From NCBI RefSeq assembly GCF_021026345.1, contig NZ_JAJNCZ010000004.1:186001-250000 (forward strand): a stretch of DNA of 64,000 nt. Direction: 5' to 3'. The position numbers and the translations under genes were made by a program. This DNA is from Rhizobium sp. GN54 (GTDB taxonomy: Bacteria; Pseudomonadota; Alphaproteobacteria; Rhizobiales; Rhizobiaceae). The notes beneath the pieces were generated by a model that saw only the letters and a list, made by a program, of their open reading frames with translations, had not been told where the DNA came from and made no database searches. Of the stretch, positions 1 to 8,518 are shown one piece after another (the stretch's first letter is position 1; each line of letters starts with the position of its first letter).

Positions 1-1113
1 CTCGATCCAGTAACCCCATTCGTCGGCGGACATGTATTCCTTGGCGGTTTCCATGCAGGCCGAGTAGTAGCCCTGGCGGTTCAGGTAGCCGCCGACCCAA
101 CCGGAGGTGTACCAGTTGATGTATTCGTAGGCCGCATCGAGCTGGGCGCCGGAAAGGTGCGAGGCGAGGCCGAGGCCGCCGCCCCAGGAGCGGTATCCTT
201 CCTTCAGCGGCTGGTACTTGCAGGAGATCCCGCGCGAACGCACGGCAGCGACGGCCGGCGACCACATGGACTGGATGACGACTTCGCCGGACGCCATCAG
301 GTTGACCGACTCGTCGAAGGACTTCCAGAAGGCGCGAAACTGGCCGTCCTGCTTGGCCTTGATGAGGAAGTCGATCGTGGCGTCGATCTCTTCCTTGGTC
401 ATGTTGCCCTTGTCGGTATATTTGATGTTGCCGAGCGCCTCCATGATCATTGCCGCATCCATGATGCCGATGGAGGGGATGTTGAGGATCGAGGTCTTGC
501 CCTTGAAGGCCGGGTCCATGATGTCGGCCCAGGTGGTGATCTCGCGGCCGACGAGGTCTGGGCGGATGCCGAGCGTGTCGGCATTGTAGATGGTCGGCAT
601 CATCGTGAAGAATTCGGTCTCGCTCGTGGAGAACGTCTTGGCGTCCTTGCTGTCGACATAGCCGACGGTGTGGGGTGCGGTGCCTTGCGCGATCACGCTG
701 TCGGGCAGGAGTTTGCCGTTTTTGAACAGCGGCACGACCTTGTCGTAGAATTTCAGCTTCGACGTCTCCATCGGCTGGATCACGCCGCTCGGATAGACCT
801 TCTTGAGGATCCAGTATTCGATGTCGGCGATGTCGTAGGAATTCGGCTGGGTGACCGCGCGCTGGGCGGCGGCGTCGGAGTCCATGGCCGTCATCTCCAG
901 CGTGATGCCCAGGTCTTCCTTGCACTTTTCTGCAACCGCATTGATGTTCGACACGCCGGTTCCGAACTGTCGCAGCGTGATCGGGTTCTGCGCCCAGATG
1001 GTCGGAAAGCCCGTGATGGCGCCGGAGCCGGCGACGAGGCCGGCGGCGGCGGCTCCCGTCTTCAGGAGTGAGCGGCGGTTGATGCCCGTCTTTGCGGAAG
1101 TCGTCTTGGTCAT
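1..1113 (-). CDS. ABC transporter extracellular binding protein, PotD/spermidine-putrescine type (partial)
   Basis: Binding protein of a polyamine/opine-type (PotD-like) importer, acting in the periplasm. The C-terminus runs off the left edge; 371 codons are visible. The N-terminus carries a twin-arginine-like motif, RRSLLKTG at residues 13-20, followed by an Ala/Gly-rich segment, so Tat-type export is likely. The body is typical of a type-2 periplasmic binding protein with a short N-terminal beta strand (PITLRQFGTGV). The ATG at 1113 is preceded by an AGGAGAA-like Shine-Dalgarno. The matching ATPase gene lies 55 bp upstream on the same strand; permease genes are expected beyond the window. 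The substrate (spermidine, putrescine or a related amine or opine) cannot be fixed from the sequence. Confidence 0.88.
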   Translation of the reverse strand, partial: MTKTTSAKTGINRRSLLKTGAAAAGLVAGSGAITGFPTIWAQNPITLRQFGTGVSNINAVAEKCKEDLGITLEMTAMDSDAAAQRAVTQPNSYDIADIEYWILKKVYPSGVIQPMETSKLKFYDKVVPLFKNGKLLPDSVIAQGTAPHTVGYVDSKDAKTFSTSETEFFTMMPTIYNADTLGIRPDLVGREITTWADIMDPAFKGKTSILNIPSIGIMDAAMIMEALGNIKYTDKGNMTKEEIDATIDFLIKAKQDGQFRAFWKSFDESVNLMASGEVVIQSMWSPAVAAVRSRGISCKYQPLKEGYRSWGGGLGLASHLSGAQLDAAYEYINWYTSGWVGGYLNRQGYYSACMETAKEYMSADEWGYWIE

Positions 1114-1168
1114 TGGCTGTTCTCCTATTTTTGCTTTGTGATTGTCGGGTCCGCCGGGTGGCCGGCGG

Positions 1169-2257
1169 TCATTTCGGGATGCGTCCGAGCACGGTCGCGT
1201 CCGCTGCCCCCCAGGAAAGCGGCACGGCATCGCCGACCTTGGTCGTCCGTTCGAAGAAGGCCGTGTCGTCGAGGATGACGGTGAAATCCTCGACGCCGGC
1301 ACCGTCGATGCTGAGCTTCACCGTCGAGCCGCGGTATTCGATGTTGGAGACGATGCCGGTGAAGCCGAGGCCGGGGACGTCGGTCGGCGCGATGCGGACG
1401 CGGTCTGTCCGCACGGCGATGTCGACCGGCTGGCCCGCCGCGACCGGGGCGCCCTGGGCCGTGAACTGCCCGCCATTGACGACATCCAGTGTGACGATGC
1501 CGTTCGCGGCTGTTGCCGCCCGCCCGGAGATCACGTTGTGGTCGCCCATGAAGCGCGCCACGAAGGCGGTGGCCGGCCGCTCGAACACCACGCGGGGCGC
1601 CGCCGCCTGCTCAATCCGCCCGTCGTTCATCACGACGATCAGGTCGGCGAGCGCCATCGCTTCTTCCTGGCTATGGGTAACATGCACGAAGGTGATGCCG
1701 AGCGAGGTCTGCAGGCGCTTCAGTTCCGCGCGCATGCGGATCTTCAGGAAGGGGTCGAGGGCCGACAGCGGCTCATCGAGGAGCAGCGCTTCGGGATCGG
1801 TGATCAGCGCGCGGGCAAGCGCCACCCGTTGCTGCTGGCCGCCGGAAAGCTGGGCGGGACGGCGCGTCGCATAGGCCTCGAGCTGCATCAGCCGCAGCAT
1901 GTCGAGCGCCTTCCGGCGCCGCTCGTCCTTGTCCACGCCCTTCATCTTCAGGCTGAAGGCGACGTTGTCGATGAGGTCGAGGTGGGGAAAGAGCGCGTAG
2001 GACTGGAACATCATCGCCGTGCCGCGCCTTGCCGCAGGCAGGTTGGTAATGACCGTGTTGCCGAGCCTGATATCGCCGTCGGAGACGGTTTCATGGCCGG
2101 CGATCATGCGCAGGGTCGAGGTCTTGCCGCAACCGGAAGGCCCGAGCAGGCAGCAATAGGTCCCGGCGGGGATCTTCAGGCTGATCGCATGGACGGCAGT
2201 CGCCTGGCCATAGATCTTGGAGACGGAGGCGATGTCGATTTCGGCGGCTTTGGTCAC
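1169..2257 (-). CDS. ABC transporter ATP-binding protein, PotA-like
   Basis: Cytoplasmic ATPase subunit of the importer whose binding protein follows it. The 362-residue length is usual for the PotA/FbpC group. Walker A is GPSGCGKT (residues 39-46), the Q-loop lies near FQSYALFPH, the ABC signature is LSGGQQQR (137-144) and Walker B is LLLDEP (158-163). A C-terminal TOBE-type domain fills about residues 240-360, as in polyamine and iron(III) importers. It is first in the operon and transcribed divergently from the GntR regulator at 2501, which is the likely controller. The family assignment is secure; substrate specificity is inferred only from the binding protein type. Confidence 0.9.
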   Translation of the reverse strand: MTKAAEIDIASVSKIYGQATAVHAISLKIPAGTYCCLLGPSGCGKTSTLRMIAGHETVSDGDIRLGNTVITNLPAARRGTAMMFQSYALFPHLDLIDNVAFSLKMKGVDKDERRRKALDMLRLMQLEAYATRRPAQLSGGQQQRVALARALITDPEALLLDEPLSALDPFLKIRMRAELKRLQTSLGITFVHVTHSQEEAMALADLIVVMNDGRIEQAAAPRVVFERPATAFVARFMGDHNVISGRAATAANGIVTLDVVNGGQFTAQGAPVAAGQPVDIAVRTDRVRIAPTDVPGLGFTGIVSNIEYRGSTVKLSIDGAGVEDFTVILDDTAFFERTTKVGDAVPLSWGAADATVLGRIPK

Positions 2258-2364
2258 GCGGCAGCTCCTCTGAGTCGATCTTGCCGATGCAGGAGGCGTG
2301 CCAATTTTTTGCGTGCCCGGCCAAGGCTTTGGAATCGTGCAATTTTATTTTCGGCTGCCGAACG

Positions 2365-2396
2365 TTTGTGCCGCATCGCAACGATGTATGCACAAA
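2365..2396. promoter_or_regulatory. Compound dyad in the divergent ABC operon/GntR promoter region
   Basis: The sequence shows two nested inverted repeats: TTTGTGC (2365-2371) pairs with GCACAAA (2390-2396), and CATCG (2374-2378) pairs with CGATG (2382-2386). They sit in the 243-bp space between the divergent ABC operon and the gntR-family gene. The placement fits an operator for the GntR protein, but the repeat is longer than the usual FCD-family half-site spacing, so this is an inference. The rest of the space is AT-rich by local standards and presumably holds both promoters. Confidence 0.4.
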
Positions 2397-2500
2397 AAAC
2401 AGATATTGCGTTCAATCCTGAAGCTGGATTGGATGCAAAACATTTCTGAAATCCGGCACGCGGCTATTCACTCGCAGCAGCGACGGCGTTAGAAAGAGGC

Positions 2501-3223
2501 ATGGACAAGTCACTGCCGATTGCCGAGGGACGCGCGCCGTTCGATCCGAACCCGGAGGACCGGGCGCAATCCATCCGCGATTCGCTGAGGGACGCCATCG
2601 TCGACCGGCGGCTTGCGCCGGGCACCAAGCTTTCCGAGGCAGAGGTCGGCACGCTGTTCGACGTCAGCCGGACGGTAGCCCGCGCCGCGCTGCAGATGCT
2701 GGCCTTCGAGGGGCTAGTGAAGGTCGAGCGCAACCGTGGCGCCTTCGTCTCCGACCCGACGCCGGAGGAGGCTCTGCAGGTCTTCGCCTCGCGCCGCCTG
2801 ATCGAGCCGGGCATCATCGCAGCGGTGATCGAACGGGTGACGCCGGCCGATATCAGGGCCTTCCGTGCGCATCTCGATGAGGAAACGCGCCACAAGCAGG
2901 AGCGAGGCGCTGCCGCCCGGCGGGCCGAGATCAAGGCGTCCGGCGACTTTCATCTGATGCTCGCCGCCGTAGCAGGCAACGCGATCCTGCAGAAGTTCAT
3001 GGACGAACTCGTCGCCCGCTCGTCGCTGGTGATTTCTCTCTACGGCCGTTCGGGCGCGTCCAGTTGCGGGCACAACGACCATGCCGATCTGCTCGTCGCC
3101 GTCGAAACCCGTGACGTGCCGCGCGCCCAGGCTCTGATGCTCCGCCACATCGATCACATCGAGGCTGACCTGGACTTGCGGACGAAGGAAGGGCTGACGC
3201 TCAAGGACGCGCTGGCGCTCTAA
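2501..3223 (+). CDS. GntR family transcriptional regulator, FCD subfamily
   Basis: DNA-binding repressor or activator of 240 residues. The N-terminal winged helix-turn-helix covers roughly residues 22-85 (LSEAEVGTLFDVSRTVARAAL is the recognition region). The C-terminal all-helical FCD effector domain spans about 95-215, with the expected metal/ligand residues in FHLMLAAVAGN and HNDHADLL, where the GHND-HADL histidines are conserved in the family. It is divergent from the polyamine-type ABC operon, which suggests local control of that transporter. It is convergent with the gluconate permease gene, so a role in gluconate control is less supported although FCD proteins do regulate sugar acids. 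Confidence 0.88.
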   Translation: MDKSLPIAEGRAPFDPNPEDRAQSIRDSLRDAIVDRRLAPGTKLSEAEVGTLFDVSRTVARAALQMLAFEGLVKVERNRGAFVSDPTPEEALQVFASRRLIEPGIIAAVIERVTPADIRAFRAHLDEETRHKQERGAAARRAEIKASGDFHLMLAAVAGNAILQKFMDELVARSSLVISLYGRSGASSCGHNDHADLLVAVETRDVPRAQALMLRHIDHIEADLDLRTKEGLTLKDALAL

Positions 3224-3292
3224 TTCAACAGTTCGATGCCGGCGCCGTCCTTCCTGCAATGGCCTGTCCGTCATCGGCTTGCTACGGCAGGG

Positions 3293-3321
3293 TGCGTCGA
3301 CAGCCTAAGGCTGTCGACGCA
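3293..3321. terminator. Strong hairpin between convergent genes, probable bidirectional terminator
   Basis: A perfect 13-bp stem (TGCGTCGACAGCC paired with its complement) surrounds a 3-nt loop TAA. It lies in the 201-bp gap between the ends of the convergent gntR-family and gntP genes. There is no clear run of T on either side, so it is not a canonical intrinsic terminator; it may stop transcription weakly or protect 3' ends. Nothing else was seen in the gap. Confidence 0.5.
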
Positions 3322-3424
3322 GAAGCGTATCAGAGTGGCGACCTGGATCTGATCTCTCGTCAGGTTCGGGCGCCACGATCTCCCCGGAACGGGCCGCCAG
3401 TTGAAGGCGGGACCAACCGGGGAA

Positions 3425-4804
3425 CTAGGCAAGCCAGAAGATAAGGCCCGACAGCGCGAAGCCCACGAGGCCGACCAGCGTCTGCATGACGGTCCAAGTC
3501 TTGAACGTGGTCTTGACGTCCATGTTGAAGAAGCGGCCGACCAGCCAGAAGCCGGAGTCGTTGACGTGGGACAACATCACCGACCCTGCGGCCAGCGCCA
3601 GCACGACGGCCGAAAGCTGGAACCCTTCGTAGCCTGCAGCCTGCACGGCGGGTTGCACGAGCCCGGCGGCGGTTATGAGCGCCACTGTCGCCGAGCCTTG
3701 CGCGACCCTCAGCGCGGTCGCGATGAGGAAGCCTGCAACGAACACGGGCAGGCCGATATCCGAAAGCGCATCCGACAGCGCGTTTCCGATGCCGGAGGCG
3801 CGCAGGACGCCCCCGAACATGCCGCCGGCGCCGGTGATCAGGATGATGGAGCAAACGGGTCCGAGAGCCGAATCGAGGATGCGCTCGACCTTGACGGCGT
3901 CCCTTCCGCGCCTTGGGCCCAGCACATAGCCGGCGACAAGGACCGAAATCAGAAGGGCGATGGGCGTAGCGCCGATCGTGCGTGCAAGCTGGAACCAGGT
4001 GGCATTGCTGTCGACCCATCCCTGTGCGCGGGCGAAGTCGAGACCCGTATTGATGAAGATGAGAAACAGCGGCAGCAGCAGGAGGGCAACCACCAGGCCC
4101 GGAGCCGGCGGATTAGCGTCTTCACCTGCGGATTTGTCGGTCGCAAGAATGTCCGGCACCGGCAGCAGGATGCGCTTGCCGATCCATGCGCCGAACAGAT
4201 GGCCCGCCACGACCCAGGTCGGTATGGCGACCATGAGGCCGACCAGGATCAGGAGGCCCGCATCGGCCCCCAGAAGCTCGGCCGCGGCAACAGGCCCCGG
4301 ATGCGGCGGCACGAAGACGTGCATGACGGAAAACGCCGTGGCGACCGGGATACCGTAGAGCAGGAGGCTGCCGCCCAGGCGGCGCGCAACCGTGAAGACC
4401 ACGGGCAGCATCACCACGAGTCCGGCATCGAAGAAGATCGGGAATCCGAAGATCAGGGATGCGATGCCCAGCGCCATCGGAGCCCGCTTCTCGCCAAAGC
4501 GTCTCACGAGATCGTCCGCAAGCGCCTGTGCACCGCCCGACACTTCGAGCATGCGCCCGAGCATCGCGCCGAGACCGACCAGGAGGGCGACCCCGCCCAG
4601 CGTCGACCCGAAGGATGAGGTGAGGGTCGTCAGGATATTGCCTGCCGGAATGCCGGCCACGATCGCCGTCAGGACGCTGACAACGATGAGAGCGACAAAG
4701 GCATGGATGCGAAACTGGATGATCAGCAACAGCAGCAGCGCAACGGCGCCGACCGCTATGGATATAAGCGCTCCTGCGCCCAGTGTCTGTTCGAATTCTG
4801 GCAC
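3425..4804 (-). CDS. gntP: GntP family gluconate:H+ symporter
   Basis: Inner-membrane permease of 459 residues with about 12-14 hydrophobic segments. GntP/GntT-family features are visible: the early GFPIFFDAGLV segment (about residues 120-130) and HVFVPPHPGP (about 163-172), both typical of gluconate permeases, and the C-terminal HVNDSGFWLVGRFF region. It transports gluconate or a closely related sugar acid. It lies 60 bp downstream of gluconokinase on the same strand, so the two form a gntK-gntP uptake and phosphorylation unit feeding the Entner-Doudoroff or pentose phosphate pathway. The gene symbol follows family membership. Confidence 0.92.
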   Translation of the reverse strand: MPEFEQTLGAGALISIAVGAVALLLLLIIQFRIHAFVALIVVSVLTAIVAGIPAGNILTTLTSSFGSTLGGVALLVGLGAMLGRMLEVSGGAQALADDLVRRFGEKRAPMALGIASLIFGFPIFFDAGLVVMLPVVFTVARRLGGSLLLYGIPVATAFSVMHVFVPPHPGPVAAAELLGADAGLLILVGLMVAIPTWVVAGHLFGAWIGKRILLPVPDILATDKSAGEDANPPAPGLVVALLLLPLFLIFINTGLDFARAQGWVDSNATWFQLARTIGATPIALLISVLVAGYVLGPRRGRDAVKVERILDSALGPVCSIILITGAGGMFGGVLRASGIGNALSDALSDIGLPVFVAGFLIATALRVAQGSATVALITAAGLVQPAVQAAGYEGFQLSAVVLALAAGSVMLSHVNDSGFWLVGRFFNMDVKTTFKTWTVMQTLVGLVGFALSGLIFWLA

Positions 4805-4864
4805 TTAACTACTCCTTGCACGCGTCCCCGATTCCGATCGTTCCGGAAAACGCGTCCTCTAAAT

Positions 4865-5404
4865 CTATTGTTTGATATGAGAATTCAGGTTCAGCCCGGT
4901 GAGGGCGCGATCGACCACCGTCTCGGGAGGCGCGTCGACGGTGATCTTGACGCCATTTTCGTCCTCCTGCAGGTCCTCGAGCGTGGCGAACTGCGAATCA
5001 AGAAGGGACGGCGGCATGAAATGGCCTTTTCGCCGGGCCATCCGCTCTGCCACGAGCTTCTTGTCTGCGACGAGTTCGACGAAGCGCACGTCCGCCCGCG
5101 CACCGTTCAAGATCTCACGATAGCTGCGTTTCAAAGCCGAACATGTCAGGACGACATTGCTGCCTGCATCCGCCTTCTCGCTGATCCAGTCCCGGATCTT
5201 CTTGAGCCAGGGCTGGCGATCGGCGTCGTCAAGGGGAATGCCCGCCGACATCTTCTCGATGTTTTCGGGCGGGTGGAAGGTGTCTCCTTCCGCACATTCC
5301 CATCCGAGCTTCTGTGACAGGAGTTCGGCCGTCGTGGTTTTGCCGATGCTGGAGGGCCCCATGACGATCAGGGCGATGGGTTTATCCTTGGTAGTTTCAA
5401 TCAT
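4865..5404 (-). CDS. gntK: Gluconokinase
   Basis: Phosphorylates D-gluconate to 6-phosphogluconate with ATP. It is a small P-loop kinase of about 179 residues with Walker A GPSSIGKT near residues 16-23, the GDTFHPPENIEKMSAG substrate segment, LTCSALKRSYRE and the lid region RKGHFMP, all typical of GntK/IdnK. I chose the ATG at 5404 because GAGTGGAA lies 9 bases upstream; a GTG at 5419 would add five residues but has no good ribosome site. It is first in the gntK-gntP pair. Confidence 0.92.
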   Translation of the reverse strand: MIETTKDKPIALIVMGPSSIGKTTTAELLSQKLGWECAEGDTFHPPENIEKMSAGIPLDDADRQPWLKKIRDWISEKADAGSNVVLTCSALKRSYREILNGARADVRFVELVADKKLVAERMARRKGHFMPPSLLDSQFATLEDLQEDENGVKITVDAPPETVVDRALTGLNLNSHIKQ

Positions 5405-5419
5405 TCCAATAAATTCCAC

Positions 5420-5769
5420 TCGAGTGCCCGTTCAGGGTAGTAAACGTCTGAAGATCAATTCGCATCAAAAAGCCGGTCCATCCAGTAAAAGGAATGTGTC
5501 GTCCCGCTGTCTGTGCCGCCTTTGATTTCATTGCTTTTTCTGAAGCATGGGTATCTGAAGTCTGCCGGATCGTTCGTGCCTCGCCGGTTGTCGTGGCCGA
5601 GATCGGTGCAAAACACCTGTGCCCGTCGTGCGAAACGTCAAGGCTTCATGCAGCGCGTTCGCCATAATCTGCAAGCGAAAGCGCGCGACAGGGCGTTCAG
5701 CGGACGACGACCCGCCACAGGATAGCGGGTCGTTTTCCGGTCGATGGACGGCAGGGCTGTGGCCGCTCC
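5420..5769. other. Intergenic region upstream of gntK
   Basis: A 350-bp non-coding stretch between the start of gntK and the end of the carboxynorspermidine dehydrogenase gene, both on the minus strand. It should contain the gntK promoter. No convincing operator or conserved small gene was seen. The hairpin at 5707-5733 near its right end is listed separately. Confidence 0.5.
5707..5733. terminator. Hairpin downstream of the polyamine biosynthesis genes
   Basis: Inverted repeat ACGACCCGC / GCGGGTCGT (9 bp, 9-nt loop), 37 bases beyond the stop codon at 5770 of the minus-strand dehydrogenase gene. The short T run (TTTT) is on the plus-strand side, so on the minus strand it would act as a T-poor terminator or 3'-end stabiliser. 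Confidence 0.5.
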
Positions 5770-7008
5770 CTATTCGAACAGCGGGCGTTCCTGGCCGTTT
5801 TCGCGGATCCAGGTGGACAGGCCGATCCTGGCGAGGACAGAGAGGAAGGGCTTGGGCGGCAGTTCCTCGACGTTGGCCATCTGCTTCACGTCCCATTCGC
5901 CGGTGGCGACCAGCATGGCGGCGGCGACCGGGGGGACGCCGGCGGTGTAGGAGATGCCCTGCGAACCGACCTCGTTAAAGGCTTCCTTGTGGTCGGCGAC
6001 GTTATAGATGAAGACCTCGCGCTCCTTGCCGTCCTTGATGCCCTTGACGAAGTCGCCGATGCAGGTCTTGCCCTCATATTCCGGGGCGAGCGAAGCCGGG
6101 TCGGGCAGGCAGGCCTTGACCACCTTGAGCGGCACGACTTCGGAACCGTCGGCGAGCTTGACCGGCTGCTCGGAGAGAAGGCCGATGTTCTTCAGGACGG
6201 TGAAGACGTTGATGTAGTGATCGCCGAAGCCCATCCAGAAGCGCACGTCGGCGCCGTCCATGTTCTTTGCCAGCGAATGCACTTCGTCATGGCCGCAGAG
6301 ATAGGCGCGGCGGGTGCCGACGACCGGGAGGTCGTAGTCCTTGCCGATCTCGAACATCTTGTTGACGTTCCATTCGCCGCCCTGCCACGAATAGACGACG
6401 CCGGTGAATTCGCGGAAGTTGATTTCTGGGTCGAAGTTGGTGGCAAAATACTTGCCGTGGCTGCCGGCATTGATGTCGACGATATCGACGTCGGTGACCT
6501 TGTCGAGATAATCGTCCTTGGCGAGACGCGCATAGGCGTTGACGACGCCGGGGTCGAAGCCGGCGCCGAGAATCGCGGTGATGCCCTTTTCCTTGCACTC
6601 GTCGGCGCGCTTCCACTCATAGTTTCCGTACCACGGCGGGGTCTCGCAGATCTTGTTCGGCTCTTCGTGGATGGCGGTGTCGATATAGGCGACGCCGGTA
6701 TCCATGCAGGCGCGCAGCACCGACATGTTGAGGAAGGCGGTGCCGACGTTGATGACGATCTGGCTACCGGTCTTGCGGATGAGCGCCTTGGTGGCCTCGA
6801 TGTCGAGCGCATCGAGCGCGTGACCTTCGAGCACGCCGTCCTTTTTCATCGCCTTCTTCTCGCGGACGGAGGCGATGATGGCATCGCACTTCGCCTTGGT
6901 GCGCGAGGCGATATGGATGTCGCCGAGCACGTCGTTGTTCTGGGCGCATTTGTGCGCGACCACCTGCGCGACGCCGCCGGCGCCGACGATGAGTACGTTC
7001 TTCTTCAT
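5770..7008 (-). CDS. Carboxynorspermidine/carboxyspermidine dehydrogenase (saccharopine dehydrogenase family)
   Basis: Condenses L-aspartate semialdehyde with a diamine (putrescine or 1,3-diaminopropane) and reduces the product to carboxyspermidine or carboxynorspermidine using NADPH. The protein has 412 residues, an N-terminal Rossmann fold with GAGGVAQ at 9-15, and saccharopine-dehydrogenase-like segments such as INVGTAFLNMSVLRACM and GAGFDPGVVNAYARLA. It lies 50 bp downstream of the matching decarboxylase, so the pair makes up the alternative spermidine/norspermidine route that replaces SpeD/SpeE in many alphaproteobacteria. In Rhizobiales the main product is usually spermidine; that is family knowledge, not visible here. 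Confidence 0.93.
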   Translation of the reverse strand: MKKNVLIVGAGGVAQVVAHKCAQNNDVLGDIHIASRTKAKCDAIIASVREKKAMKKDGVLEGHALDALDIEATKALIRKTGSQIVINVGTAFLNMSVLRACMDTGVAYIDTAIHEEPNKICETPPWYGNYEWKRADECKEKGITAILGAGFDPGVVNAYARLAKDDYLDKVTDVDIVDINAGSHGKYFATNFDPEINFREFTGVVYSWQGGEWNVNKMFEIGKDYDLPVVGTRRAYLCGHDEVHSLAKNMDGADVRFWMGFGDHYINVFTVLKNIGLLSEQPVKLADGSEVVPLKVVKACLPDPASLAPEYEGKTCIGDFVKGIKDGKEREVFIYNVADHKEAFNEVGSQGISYTAGVPPVAAAMLVATGEWDVKQMANVEELPPKPFLSVLARIGLSTWIRENGQERPLFE

Positions 7009-7058
7009 TTGGGGACCAACTCCTTGCGTCCAATCGTCAGAAAGTCTTCCTGAGGGTG

Positions 7059-8156
7059 TCAGGAAAGGCTCTGTTCGTAGTCCGTGTAGTCGAACTCACG
7101 GACCGTCCTGAGGCTGCCATCCAGTTCGCGGATGGCGATTGCCGGCATCTTCACGCCGTTAAACCAGTTTTTCTTGACCATCGTATAGCCGGCGGCGTCC
7201 TGGATCGAGATGCGGTCGCCGACGTTCAGTTCGTCCGGAAAATCGAACTCGCCGAAGATGTCGCCGGCCAGGCAGGACTTGCCGCAGACCATGTAACGAT
7301 GCGGTCCCTGGTTGGGGTGAACCTTCGCGCTTTCACGATAGATCAGAAGATCCAGCATGTGCGCTTCGATGGAACTGTCCACCACGACAAGGTCCTTGCC
7401 GTTGTAAAGCTTGTCGAGCACGGTGACTTCCAGCGTGGTCGAGCGGGTGATCGAGGCCTCGCCGGGTTCCAGGTAGACCTGGACGCCATATTCGCCGGAG
7501 AAGCGCTTCAGTCGCTCGGCGAACGTCTCCAGCGGGTAGTTGTCGCCGGTGAAGTGGATGCCGCCGCCGAGGCTGACCCATTCGGCCTTCTTCAGGAGCG
7601 GCGCGAACCGCTCCTCGATCGTGCCCAGCATGCGGTCGAACAGGGCGAAATCGCCGTTCTCGCAGTTGTTGTGGATCATGAAGCCGGAGACCCGGTCCAT
7701 GACGCGCTCCACCTTCGCCACGTCCCATTCGCCGAGCCGGGAGAAGGGGCGGGCGGGATCGGCCAGGTCGAAGGTGGAGGAACTCACCTGCGGATTGAGG
7801 CGCAGGCCGCGGACGATGCCGGATGCCTTGTCCGAAAACCGTTCGAGCTGGCCGATCGAATTGAAGATGATCTTGTCCGCATGGGAGACGACCTCTTCGA
7901 TCTCGTAATCGGCATAGGCGACCGAATAGGCATGGGTTTCCTTGCCGAAGCGCTCGTGGCCGAGGCGGACCTCGTTCAGCGACGACGACGTTGTGCCATC
8001 CATGTAGTCGCGCATGAAGTCGAAGACCGACCAGGTGGCGAAGCATTTCAGCGCCAGCAGCGCCTTGGCACCGGACAGCTCGCGCAGGGTCGCGATCTTC
8101 TCCATGTTGCGGAGCAGGCTGGACTTGTCGATCAGGTAGTAGGGCGTCTCGATCAT
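7059..8156 (-). CDS. nspC: Carboxynorspermidine decarboxylase
   Basis: PLP-dependent decarboxylase that converts carboxy(nor)spermidine to (nor)spermidine. With the ATG at 8156 it has 365 residues and begins METPYY-like (MIETPYYLID), the usual start and length for NspC; the frame stays open for 28 more codons upstream but those lack family similarity. Fold-type III alanine-racemase barrel features include the PLP lysine at about residue 37 in LALKCFATWS, the GGGIHFTG and EPGEASI glycine-rich phosphate-binding segments, and the C-terminal CGKSCLAGD motif. It is first in the two-gene operon with the dehydrogenase. Confidence 0.93.
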   Translation of the reverse strand: MIETPYYLIDKSSLLRNMEKIATLRELSGAKALLALKCFATWSVFDFMRDYMDGTTSSSLNEVRLGHERFGKETHAYSVAYADYEIEEVVSHADKIIFNSIGQLERFSDKASGIVRGLRLNPQVSSSTFDLADPARPFSRLGEWDVAKVERVMDRVSGFMIHNNCENGDFALFDRMLGTIEERFAPLLKKAEWVSLGGGIHFTGDNYPLETFAERLKRFSGEYGVQVYLEPGEASITRSTTLEVTVLDKLYNGKDLVVVDSSIEAHMLDLLIYRESAKVHPNQGPHRYMVCGKSCLAGDIFGEFDFPDELNVGDRISIQDAAGYTMVKKNWFNGVKMPAIAIRELDGSLRTVREFDYTDYEQSLS

Positions 8157-8518
8157 GCGGGTCGGGTCTTTCGTGGGTGAAGCGGCGCGTCCGGCCTGCC
8201 GGCGGGCGCAGCCGGCTTCGGACTTCGGGACCATCGTCATGTCCGCGGCACGGACGGCTTTGCGGTCGCCGTGTCAGGGAATTGTCATCATCGATCCGGA
8301 AGGCCGACTGTCGGAATGAGGGCGGTATCGTGGTCTCTCGGCATCTGCGAGCCTGGTGAACGATCTGTCCCGACCGTGTACCGCGCAAATGTGACGGTCG
8401 GGCTACAATCGCGCGCCGAGGCGCGACAACTCCAGACTGGTTCGAGAGAGCAAAGACAGCATGGCGCCTATCTAGCTTCACGGCCAGGGAAGTCAAGGCG
8501 GACGGGGCTGCCGGTGCG
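8157..8518. other. Divergent intergenic region nspC / pseudouridine synthase
   Basis: About 360 bp between divergently transcribed genes; it must hold both promoters. The only structure noted is an inverted repeat CCCGACCGT (8369-8377) with ACGGTCGGG (8394-8402). No polyamine-responsive riboswitch or clear operator was recognised. Confidence 0.4.

Noticed and set aside
2501-4804. Assigning the GntR-family gene as the gluconate regulator because gntP and gntK are nearby.
   Set aside because: The gene is convergent with gntP and divergent from the polyamine-type ABC operon, and the dyad found lies in that divergent region.
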